NCBI RefSeq assembly: GCF_025362475.1
Contig: NZ_JANYGH010000050.1
Span: forward strand, 1-64,000
DNA: 64,000 nt
Direction of reading: 5' to 3'
From: Mucilaginibacter sp.
Lineage (GTDB): Bacteria > Bacteroidota > Bacteroidia > Sphingobacteriales > Sphingobacteriaceae
A program made the position numbers and the translations under genes. This document shows, one piece after another, positions 27,311 through 34,800 of this stretch. The notes under the pieces were generated by a model that saw nothing but the letters and a program-made list of their open reading frames with translations, searched no databases and was not told the origin of the DNA. Each line of letters starts with the position of its first letter. Position 1 is the stretch's first letter.

Positions 27311-27348
27311 CCGGGAAAGTACTGCGAATACTTCCCGGTATTTTTTTG
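27311..27348 (+). other. Hairpin in the susC leader region
   Basis: CCGGGAA-AGTA and its partner TACTTCCCGG form a stem followed on the plus strand by seven T residues. The orientation is opposite to the flanking minus-strand genes, so it is not a simple terminator for FecR. It could block antisense transcription into fecR or fold in the susC leader RNA. Confidence 0.45.
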
Positions 27349-27387
27349 GCTAATTTCTATATCATACATGATACGTTTCCACATATA

Positions 27388-27405
27388 TGATAAACCGTTT
27401 TACCA
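27388..27405. promoter_or_regulatory. Putative LacI-type operator upstream of susC
   Basis: TGATAAACCGTTTTACCA is an imperfect 18-base palindrome with two mismatched pairs. It resembles the sites before the GH29 and GH92 genes. It lies about 150 bases before the susC ATG, in the spacer after fecR. Confidence 0.45.
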
Positions 27406-27514
27406 ATAGAGTCCCGCCCTGGATTAACTTATTTTTTGTATTTCTTCCATCATATGGTTGTTTAATGTGAACAATTGGTTGTTTATTGGTAGATTGTATT
27501 TGGGGTTATTTATG

Positions 27515-28720
27515 TTACGGCAACACCGTAATGTGTTTATCTTCTATTTTATAATTAATACCCATGTATTTAAGCATGCCCATTAATTCTGATGCTTTTA
27601 CATTGCGCGATATTCTTCCTGTAAATTCTTTTACCGGCATCTTACCTGCAAAACTTACCTGTACATCGTACCAGCGGGCTGCCTGCCTCATAATTGTTTC
27701 AATTCCGGCATCCCTGAACTGAAAGATCCCATCTTTCCAGGCAACGGCGTCATCTGCATCCGGGTTATCAATTACTTTTATAAGTCCATTTTGATTAAGC
27801 TGAGCCTGCTGACCGGGCTTTAGCATACTGAAATTCTGGCTATTGCTTATTTTTACCGAGCCTTCTAACAAGGTGGTTTTCATTACCGCTTCATCATTGT
27901 AAGCCATAATATTAAAATGGGTTCCTAAAACCTCCACCACTGTATTATTCACCTTAACCCTAAATGGCATCTTGGCATTTTTGGCAACCTCAAAATAAGC
28001 TTCGCCAGTGATTTCAACCTCCCTTGTTTTGCCTTTGAATACCGCCGGAAAGCTTAATGATGATGCGGAGTTTAACCATACCTTACTTCCATCATCCAGC
28101 ACCAGCTGATACTGGCCTCCTCTTGGCGTAGATACAGTGTTCATAGGAGCAGCCGAGTTATCACCATTCTTGTCTGTTTCGTAAACCAACTGACCGTCCC
28201 GGGTTTTATGAATACGCGCGGAGCCCTCGTTAACTAACAGTCCATTTTTTGCACTATCAAGTGTTATGGTTTTGCCATTGGCTAAGGTCAAAATTGCCTT
28301 ATTACCACCTGGTAAAACATCATGCGCATGTTTTGCTTTGGCTATGTTTTTTTTTGCAATTACATTCTTATCCTGCCTCAATAATACATAGGCTCCAAAG
28401 CCAACAAAAACCATCATGGCAGCCGCAACCCCTAATTTTAGCCACAGCTGTTTTTTATTCGGCGGACGTATTGGATGAATATTATCATGGTCAGATTTAC
28501 CCTGAAGAATGCTGTTTAAGATATCAATGCTTTTTGTACGATCAAAAAGAGGTCCATCAATTTCGAGGTTATCCCAGGCCTCATGAATAAGCGCAGTTAC
28601 TTCCACATCGTTTGCAGATGAGTGAATGATCTCCATGAGTTCATCCTGCTCCTCTTGCGTAGCGGTTTGATGGTAATAACTATTAAAAAGGTAAGTAAGC
28701 CTCGCATTAACTGCACTCAT
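27515..28720 (-). CDS. FecR family anti-sigma factor
   Basis: A 401-residue inner-membrane protein that holds the partner ECF sigma factor and releases it on a signal from SusC. The N-terminal cytoplasmic part (1-90) is followed by one membrane helix (about 95-115), and the periplasmic FecR domain shows Thr-Pro-Arg-Gly-Gly-Gln-Tyr-Gln-Leu, Leu-Asp-Asp-Gly-Ser-Lys-Val-Trp-Leu-Asn and Gly-Glu-Ala-Tyr-Phe-Glu-Val. A DUF4974 domain forms the C-terminus. I use the ATG at 28720. The longer frame would start from TTG at 28756 with no family-like residues. The gap to the sigma gene is 92 bases. Confidence 0.93.
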   Translation of the reverse strand: MSAVNARLTYLFNSYYHQTATQEEQDELMEIIHSSANDVEVTALIHEAWDNLEIDGPLFDRTKSIDILNSILQGKSDHDNIHPIRPPNKKQLWLKLGVAAAMMVFVGFGAYVLLRQDKNVIAKKNIAKAKHAHDVLPGGNKAILTLANGKTITLDSAKNGLLVNEGSARIHKTRDGQLVYETDKNGDNSAAPMNTVSTPRGGQYQLVLDDGSKVWLNSASSLSFPAVFKGKTREVEITGEAYFEVAKNAKMPFRVKVNNTVVEVLGTHFNIMAYNDEAVMKTTLLEGSVKISNSQNFSMLKPGQQAQLNQNGLIKVIDNPDADDAVAWKDGIFQFRDAGIETIMRQAARWYDVQVSFAGKMPVKEFTGRISRNVKASELMGMLKYMGINYKIEDKHITVLP

Positions 28721-28812
28721 ACAGGTAGATGTTAGTTCATAATTTAAAATTGGCAAATGGAGTTGGGGTAAAACTCACATACAAGACAACAAAAGGGGTA
28801 AAAAAGGGGGTA

Positions 28813-29454
28813 TTAGCTTTTAAAAAAAAATAAAAAAGTTTTTATTGTTATTAAAATAGCTGTAAAAACCTCCAGGTGGGTGCGCACATAATCGGTTATA
28901 GATGTAGTAGCTATCTGCAAATATTTCTTTACCGTTTCGCGGGAGAGTTTAAGCTGATCGGCAATTTCGGCATATTTGAGGCGGTTATGCCTGCTCAGTA
29001 AATAAACCTTCTGCTGCTGAGGAGGCAGGTGATCAATTGCCTCATCCAATAAATTATAATACATGCCGGGATCTTGCTCAACATTTAGCAGGTTAATACT
29101 GCTTTGTTCCAGCTTCTTTATCTGTATCCGTTCTTTGGCAAGTTTTTTTAGGCAATTAAGCGCATAGTTTTTGGATATAACAAACAGGTATGCTTTAAAA
29201 TCTTCAATATTACCGAGGGTTTCGCGGGTCATCCATATTTTTAAAAACACATCCTGTACAACTTCTTCAGCCAGTTCGGCAGAGTTAGTAATGCGATAAA
29301 TATGAGTACCCAACTGTTGGTGATACGCTGTAAACAATAAGCGAAAGGCATGCTCATCCCCTGCCGCTACCTTTAGAAGCAATTCGTTTTCATGATGAAG
29401 CTTCTTTGCTTTGGAAAGCAATTCGGGCTCATGGTCATAAGCAATATCCAACAT
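28813..29454 (-). CDS. ECF RNA polymerase sigma factor
   Basis: A 213-residue sigma-70 family factor of the Bacteroidota extracytoplasmic type. Region 2 (about 30-100) has Phe-Arg-Leu-Leu-Phe-Thr-Ala-Tyr-His-Gln and Glu-Val-Val-Gln-Asp-Val-Phe-Leu-Lys-Ile-Trp. Region 4 (about 125-185) has the helix-turn-helix Lys-Tyr-Ala-Glu-Ile-Ala-Asp-Gln-Leu-Lys-Leu-Ser. It should drive susC/susD when freed by the FecR protein encoded next to it. The last 25 residues are unusually hydrophobic and end in Phe-Phe-Phe-Lys-Ser, which might anchor the protein at the membrane. Confidence 0.93.
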   Translation of the reverse strand: MLDIAYDHEPELLSKAKKLHHENELLLKVAAGDEHAFRLLFTAYHQQLGTHIYRITNSAELAEEVVQDVFLKIWMTRETLGNIEDFKAYLFVISKNYALNCLKKLAKERIQIKKLEQSSINLLNVEQDPGMYYNLLDEAIDHLPPQQQKVYLLSRHNRLKYAEIADQLKLSRETVKKYLQIATTSITDYVRTHLEVFTAILITIKTFLFFFKS

Positions 29455-29462
29455 AGGTAATG

Positions 29463-29533
29463 TATAGTAGTGTCAAATAACGATTAAAATTTAAACTTGC
29501 AACGCAAAATAATTCAGGCAAAACACTACTATA
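29463..29533. repeat. Inverted repeat upstream of the ECF sigma gene
   Basis: TATAGTAGTGT (29463-29473) is perfectly complementary to 29523-29533. The 49-base interior is AT-rich. It starts 9 bases upstream of the sigma start codon, so it may be regulatory or a small repeat element. Confidence 0.4.
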
Positions 29534-29631
29534 ACTACGAAGTTGCGAAATAGTTTATACTTTTTTAACAACAAAGCATCTATAAATGGCATTATTTCTG
29601 AAATTGAGGCAATTATAATTTATCTGTTGCA

Positions 29632-30228
29632 TTAGTTTTCAGCGTCCGGATGATTGAGTTCCTTCTCAATTCTCCTATCGGGAATAAACCATATGCCGGC
29701 AACAACCACATATAACGTAAAGGCGGCTATGGTATTTATCAAGCTTACACCAACAGCAATTGCATAAATGCAGACCGATATTTTCCCCTTCCAATCTTCA
29801 CCAAAAGCCTGGGCAATCAAAGAATGCTCACCATGGTGGCGGATAAGCTTTTTCACCAAAATAAGATAAGCGAAACTATTCATTATAAGCACAAATCCGT
29901 AACACGCTACCGGCCATTTGGCAAAATGATTTTCGCCCATCCAACTTGTAACAAACGGTATTAATGATAACCAGAAAAGCAAGTACAGGTTGGCCCACAA
30001 AATCCCCCCGTTAACAGAGCGAACGGCCTGTAACATATGATGATGATTATTCCAGTAAATACCAACATATATAAAGCTCAAAACATAACTCATAAAAACT
30101 GGAATGAGCGGTTTTAATGATTCAATGCTTTCGCCGTGCGGCACCTTCATTTCCAACACCATTATGGTGATAATAATAGCGATAACGCCATCGCTAAAAG
30201 CCTCTAATCTTCCCTTGCCTAATGCCAT
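29632..30228 (-). CDS. TMEM175 family potassium-channel-like protein
   Basis: A 198-residue protein with six predicted helices. The first carries Arg-Leu-Glu-Ala-Phe-Ser-Asp-Gly-Val, the Phe-Ser-Asp signature of TMEM175 (DUF1211). Bacterial members form tetrameric potassium-permeable channels with weak selectivity. It is followed closely on the same strand by the sigma gene but across a repeat-containing spacer. It starts 21 bases after the GH88 gene, so it is probably co-transcribed with GH88. No metabolic link is evident. Confidence 0.88.
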   Translation of the reverse strand: MALGKGRLEAFSDGVIAIIITIMVLEMKVPHGESIESLKPLIPVFMSYVLSFIYVGIYWNNHHHMLQAVRSVNGGILWANLYLLFWLSLIPFVTSWMGENHFAKWPVACYGFVLIMNSFAYLILVKKLIRHHGEHSLIAQAFGEDWKGKISVCIYAIAVGVSLINTIAAFTLYVVVAGIWFIPDRRIEKELNHPDAEN

Positions 30229-30249
30229 AGTTTTAGTTTAGCTGCTAAT

Positions 30250-31464
30250 TTATTTTTTTTTATCGAATGCCTGGTATCTTTTCATAGCCTCAATGAAATA
30301 ATAGTCGGCATAAGATAGCGGCACATCAATTTCTGTTCCTGCTGGGAAATGGCCTACGCTGTGTTGCAAAATAAAACCACCATTGGTACCGGCAGCAGCT
30401 TTGTAACGCGGTGCAGAAAGTGTTTTTAATATTATTTGAGCTACGTTAAAATACTCCTGCCCCTTTTTTGCATCGCTGTACCTGCAAAGTTCCAACAATG
30501 CCGAAGCCATAACAGCGGCTGCCGAAGCGTCTTTAAGTGCATTAGGGATGTTAGTGGCATTATAATCCCAATATGGAATTTTATCGGCAGGCAGGTTTGG
30601 GTTAGTCAAAATAAAATGAGCTATATTCTGAGCCTGATCAAGGTATTTTTTATCATGTGTTTCGCGGTACAATACGGTGTATCCGTAAAGCCCCCATGAC
30701 TGCCCCCTGGCCCATGCCGATTCATTGGCAAATCCCTGGGCGGTTTTCTTTTCTTTTACCGCACCGGTTTGGGCATCATAATTAATCACGTGGTATGAGC
30801 TATAATCGGGCCTATAATGGTTTTTCATAGTAGTGTTGGCATGAGTAACCGCTATTTTATAATAGCTGGAATCGCCGGTTTCACGGGTAGCCCAAAACAG
30901 CAATTCCAGGTTCATCAAATTGTCAATAATCACCAAATAATCACCCGGTTTTGAATCCCATGATTTTATACACCCCACCGCAGGATTAAACCTTGTTGAT
31001 AAAGATTTGGCGCTGTTAACCAATATTTGCCTGTACTCCGGTTTTGGCCCAATTTTATTGGCATTGCCAAAGCTGCAATACATCATAAAACCCAAATCGT
31101 GGGTATGTGTATTAAACTGCTCCTTAGCCAGCACCCCCATAATGCGGTTGGCTTCGGTTAACAATTGCTGATCTTTATTCTCCTGGTACAAATACAACAA
31201 ACTGCCCGGATAAAAGCCGCTACACCACCAGCCCGAATTGCTGTTTTCCTGCTTGTTTACATCGGGATGATAGGTCTTAGGAAACTCATCCGGCCCTATC
31301 TGCTTTGCCAGCACTTTATATTGAGCATCTGCATCAGTAAAGTTTTTTTTAATAGTAAATAAAAGCTCCTTTTGGGGTTTAAAGTTGGCTTGGGCTAAGC
31401 TTAAAAAGCTTATCATGGTAAAGCATAAAGTACACAACAATGCTGGCAAGATCTTGAATTTCAT
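30250..31464 (-). CDS. GH88 unsaturated glucuronyl hydrolase
   Basis: A 404-residue secreted alpha/alpha-barrel enzyme that removes the unsaturated uronic acid left by polysaccharide lyases. A signal peptide ends near residue 26 (Leu-Ala-Gln-Ala). The family block Glu-Ser-Ala-Trp-Ala-Arg-Gly-Gln-Ser-Trp-Gly-Leu-Tyr-Gly-Tyr, and the pair of acids in Lys-Ser-Trp-Asp and Asn-Ala-Leu-Lys-Asp-Ala-Ser-Ala, fit the catalytic aspartates. No lyase is found nearby. Upstream on the same strand are two secreted lectin-fold proteins, which may work on the same glycan. Confidence 0.92.
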   Translation of the reverse strand: MKFKILPALLCTLCFTMISFLSLAQANFKPQKELLFTIKKNFTDADAQYKVLAKQIGPDEFPKTYHPDVNKQENSNSGWWCSGFYPGSLLYLYQENKDQQLLTEANRIMGVLAKEQFNTHTHDLGFMMYCSFGNANKIGPKPEYRQILVNSAKSLSTRFNPAVGCIKSWDSKPGDYLVIIDNLMNLELLFWATRETGDSSYYKIAVTHANTTMKNHYRPDYSSYHVINYDAQTGAVKEKKTAQGFANESAWARGQSWGLYGYTVLYRETHDKKYLDQAQNIAHFILTNPNLPADKIPYWDYNATNIPNALKDASAAAVMASALLELCRYSDAKKGQEYFNVAQIILKTLSAPRYKAAAGTNGGFILQHSVGHFPAGTEIDVPLSYADYYFIEAMKRYQAFDKKK

Positions 31465-31620
31465 TAGGTATAGATTTGGCTGGTGCTAAAGTTGCACATT
31501 TTGGTTGAGATTTTAAACAGAATTTAATATCAACCTAAAAACAAGATCTGCTTCAATAGCCACTAAAATATTTCGTCAGCCAGAGCCAGGTACCCCACCC
31601 AACAACGCATATATGATATG

Positions 31621-32268
31621 CTATTTAAGCGCCTTCACTACCAAATTTCTATAGGCCCCTAATGATGAGTTACCATGCCAGTAACCAACAGAGCCGTTTT
31701 TTAAGGATGCATCGAGCGGGGTATATACCATTGATGGTTTGGCTGCATGATTCACATACACTTCCATTTTACTGCCCATAACCACCACTTTTACATGAAA
31801 CCAGCCATTGTGCGGCAGCACAGCTTTAGCCTGGTATTTTGCAGCTTCATAATCCCACCAGTTAAATTCGGATTTCTTTTCGGGCATGTATTGTATGGCG
31901 TTGATGGTGCCTGATGATAAAGGCCGGAAATAAACAGTTTCGTAGTGATGGGCATCTTTGATTCTGAAGGCAAGGCCTATGTAACCATTCCCTTTGCCAC
32001 CGAATGCGAGGTCGAACTCAATGATACCATCTTTAAAGTTTAAGTTTTTAGGATAAGCCAGGCTACCTGATTTATAGTTGTCGATCTTTCTTTTTATCAA
32101 CAATGCTTTTTGGCCCTGATACGCGCCAAATTCATAATCAAGCGTGTCATTTTTGGGGATGATCCACTCTTTGGGCTTGATAACAGAAAGATCATACACC
32201 TGGTATTTTTGTTGGGCAGATACCTTAATGGATACAAGCAGAATAAATAGCAGTAATAGCTTTTTCAT
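31621..32268 (-). CDS. Secreted concanavalin-A-fold protein (DUF1080/LamG-like)
   Basis: A 215-residue protein with a signal peptide ending near residue 18 (Val-Ser-Ala-Gln). The rest is a single beta-sandwich of the concanavalin-A type. Visible landmarks are Gly-Ile-Ile-Glu-Phe-Asp-Leu-Ala-Phe, Tyr-Glu-Thr-Val-Tyr-Phe-Arg-Pro and Trp-Phe-His-Val-Lys-Val-Val-Val. It is a paralogue of the protein at 32302-32943, with shared Tyr-Phe-Arg-Pro and Ile-Gln-Tyr-Met regions. It may be a glycan-binding protein or a small glycosidase. No catalytic pair is obvious. Confidence 0.78.
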   Translation of the reverse strand: MKKLLLLFILLVSIKVSAQQKYQVYDLSVIKPKEWIIPKNDTLDYEFGAYQGQKALLIKRKIDNYKSGSLAYPKNLNFKDGIIEFDLAFGGKGNGYIGLAFRIKDAHHYETVYFRPLSSGTINAIQYMPEKKSEFNWWDYEAAKYQAKAVLPHNGWFHVKVVVMGSKMEVYVNHAAKPSMVYTPLDASLKNGSVGYWHGNSSLGAYRNLVVKALK

Positions 32269-32301
32269 GATGATAAATCTTAATGAGGTTTGTATTGATT
32301 T

Positions 32302-32943
32302 TTATTTAATCACAAGATTGGCAAAGTCGCCTGTTAATCCGTCTGCCCATAAGCCGATGAGGCCATCCTGCCTGTTGTTTAGTTTTTTAACCGTAAGGGA
32401 GGGGCTGGCAGAATGATCCACATAAACAAAAATTCCATCAGCCTTTACTACAATACGCGCATGAAACCAGGCGGTTGCAAGCGGGAATGGGTTTACTGCA
32501 TTTTCATATACCAGGGGATGTTCCTTTCTCAGCCTGTCCCAGGGATAATCGGGCATACTCATATATTGAACAGTATGCTTTCGCCTCAATGTATCCGGCG
32601 ACTGGAAATTAAATGGCCTGAAATAAATGACATCGTAAGTAGTGGTGTCAATACCGTGAAAAGCAATTCCCAAAAAACTTTGCTGGAAAACATCCTTGCC
32701 TCTTAGATCAACATCAATTGTCCCGGTTTTAAAGCTGACCTCCTTAAGCCATACAATACCATTACAGGATAAGCCCTGCTTGGTGCCGTCGGTAAGTTCG
32801 GTTACACTTTGACGGGGAGTTATCACCAGTTTATGCTGCTTTAATAAGCTGTTAAGATCTTTGGTGCCATTTTGCTGTGCATAAACAGCTTTGTTAAAAA
32901 GAAAGGAGAGTAAAAAGAGCGTAAACAAAATATTGTTCTTCAT
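32302..32943 (-). CDS. Secreted concanavalin-A-fold protein (paralogue)
   Basis: A 213-residue secreted beta-sandwich protein with a signal peptide to about residue 22 (Val-Tyr-Ala-Gln). It shares the sequence pattern Gly-Thr-Ile-Asp-Val-Asp-Leu, Val-Ile-Tyr-Phe-Arg-Pro, and Trp-Phe-His-Ala-Arg-Ile-Val-Val with the gene at 31621-32268, 34 bases downstream, and the two form an apparent tandem duplication. It is divergent from the membrane regulator-like gene at 33078, across a 134-base spacer. The function is probably binding or cleavage of a sugar. Confidence 0.78.
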   Translation of the reverse strand: MKNNILFTLFLLSFLFNKAVYAQQNGTKDLNSLLKQHKLVITPRQSVTELTDGTKQGLSCNGIVWLKEVSFKTGTIDVDLRGKDVFQQSFLGIAFHGIDTTTYDVIYFRPFNFQSPDTLRRKHTVQYMSMPDYPWDRLRKEHPLVYENAVNPFPLATAWFHARIVVKADGIFVYVDHSASPSLTVKKLNNRQDGLIGLWADGLTGDFANLVIK

Positions 32944-33077
32944 AAGTTTAGATTTTAACTTTAGTCAAAAATTGCAAATTGTGCTCAAAATAAAGCTTCA
33001 TAAGCTTTTCAATTCTGTTCAAATTTGTTCAAACCTTTTTTGCATTTTTAGATACCGAACCATCACCCAAAAAATCA

Positions 33078-34358
33078 ATGGAAAAAGAAAAACAATTGCT
33101 TTTATTATGCTGCCAGCTGATTGAGCAAACATTGAACTGGGGCGAGAGCAGTATTTGGAGCAATCACGATTTTGAACAACTGAGCAAGCTGATATTTGAA
33201 AAAACAAGGGTGCAGCTAAGCATATCAACCCTTAAAAGGATATGGGGAAAGGTACGTTATGAAAGCTTCCCTACCTCGGCTACCCTCAACGCGCTCGCCT
33301 GCTTTTTGGATTATACCAGTTGGCGCGATTTTAGGCAACATCACCAGGTTAACGGCGTAATTGAGCAGGTAGCAATACCCCCGGAAGAGGAGGCCAAACC
33401 AGTCATAAAACCTTTAAAGAAACGCTATAAATATCCCTGGCTCATTGGCGGTTTACTGATTGCCCTACTATGCTTATATTTTATCGGCACAAAAAAGAAA
33501 ACAATAGTCGATGCATCAACAGTAAAATTCAGCAGCAGGTATGCCTCCGATGGTTTGCCAAACTCGGTAGTATTTCAATACGATGCGTCAGCCTTTCATT
33601 CTGATAGTGTTTATATCCAGCAATCATGGGATCCGGAACGACGCGAGCGGGTGCCCGGAAATGGTAAACAATATACATCTATCTATTACCATCCCGGTTA
33701 TTTTTTAGCAAAGCTGATAGTGGATAAGCAGATTAAAAAAGAGACTACCGTATTCATCAAAACTAAAGGCTGGATAGGCATCGTTGATCATTTACCCGTG
33801 CCTGTATACCTATCGCCCGGCGAAATAACCGGGCATGGTTATATGGGTATTTCCGGAGATGTTATGCAGCAGAAGCTCGGCACTGGTGTTTTTAATAACA
33901 CCTGGGTGAAATTCTCAAACGTGCGCGAATTTCCCGGCATTAAGGCCGGGGATTTTACACTTGAATGTACTTTGCGTAACACCTCAACCGCAGGGCAGTC
34001 CGTTTGCAGTAAAGCTAACCTGACCATTTTAGGAGTTGGAGCAGCCATTGTAATCCCCATAGTAAACAAGGGCTGCATTGCCGATATTGGTGTTTTGACC
34101 GGCGAAAACTGGATAGGCGGAAAAGATCATGATCTGAGCGCTTTTGGCTGCGATTTTGCCCAATTTCAAAACCTTAAATGCAGCGTTAAAGATCATCGCC
34201 TAAAAATTTATCTCAATAACAAACAAATAATGGATGTTGAGCAAAAACACAGCATAGGCCGCGTTGTCGGTATCAGGTTTGAGTTTGAAGGCCCGGGCCA
34301 GGTAAAACAATTTAAGCTGGAAACACCAGGAGCACCGGCTTATGAGGAGAGCTTTTAA
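33078..34358 (+). CDS. Membrane-anchored regulator-like protein with an outer lectin-like domain
   Basis: A 426-residue protein of a type I cannot name by family. Residues 1-90 are helical and basic, with a segment (Leu-Ser-Ile-Ser-Thr-Leu-Lys-Arg-Ile-Trp, 47-56) that looks like a DNA-recognition helix. One membrane helix lies at about 120-137. The remaining 290 residues are predicted periplasmic, and the last 170 resemble a LamG/concanavalin-A sandwich (Leu-Lys-Ile-Tyr-Leu-Asn-Asn-Lys near 375). The layout resembles one-component membrane regulators such as CadC or ToxR. It is divergent from two secreted lectin-fold genes, which may be its targets. Similar proteins are common in Bacteroidota as hypotheticals. 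Confidence 0.65.
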   Translation: MEKEKQLLLLCCQLIEQTLNWGESSIWSNHDFEQLSKLIFEKTRVQLSISTLKRIWGKVRYESFPTSATLNALACFLDYTSWRDFRQHHQVNGVIEQVAIPPEEEAKPVIKPLKKRYKYPWLIGGLLIALLCLYFIGTKKKTIVDASTVKFSSRYASDGLPNSVVFQYDASAFHSDSVYIQQSWDPERRERVPGNGKQYTSIYYHPGYFLAKLIVDKQIKKETTVFIKTKGWIGIVDHLPVPVYLSPGEITGHGYMGISGDVMQQKLGTGVFNNTWVKFSNVREFPGIKAGDFTLECTLRNTSTAGQSVCSKANLTILGVGAAIVIPIVNKGCIADIGVLTGENWIGGKDHDLSAFGCDFAQFQNLKCSVKDHRLKIYLNNKQIMDVEQKHSIGRVVGIRFEFEGPGQVKQFKLETPGAPAYEESF

Positions 34359-34364
34359 GGGCGG

Positions 34365-34613
34365 TCAGGATGATAATTCAACCTTTTGGCTAAAATCCTC
34401 ATAGCTTAATTTTCCTTTTCTTAACTGACTGATATATTTAAATACACTCAACTTATCCAGTTCTTCCTGGTAACGTCCCCGTTCTATATCGGTTGCGGGG
34501 TTATTCTGCAATTTTAAACGAATAGATGTCCGGGATATATCCTCCTCTAATTTATCCAGGGGACAATTACGAAGATCATCAAAATTGCTGCGGGGAAACG
34601 GTATGCGGGGCAT
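34365..34613 (-). CDS. Small hypothetical protein
   Basis: An 82-residue, charged, probably all-helical protein with no signal peptide. It is convergent with the regulator-like gene, 6 bases from its stop. I recognise no family. Codon use looks ordinary and the ATG start is clear. It may be a small intracellular helper or regulator. Confidence 0.55.
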   Translation of the reverse strand: MPRIPFPRSNFDDLRNCPLDKLEEDISRTSIRLKLQNNPATDIERGRYQEELDKLSVFKYISQLRKGKLSYEDFSQKVELSS

Positions 34614-34800
34614 TAGTTTTTTACTTCCCTAAATTTACCGGGAAAGCATAAACATGAATTTAACTGCACATTATGTTTTTGTTATTTGATTAAGTTCAAA
34701 ATAGCAACAGACGTTAACAAACGCCATCCCCATATCTCACCTGCCCCCCTCCGGAATATTATATCACGATATTAGTTAAAACATTGGATTTAAACAGCTA

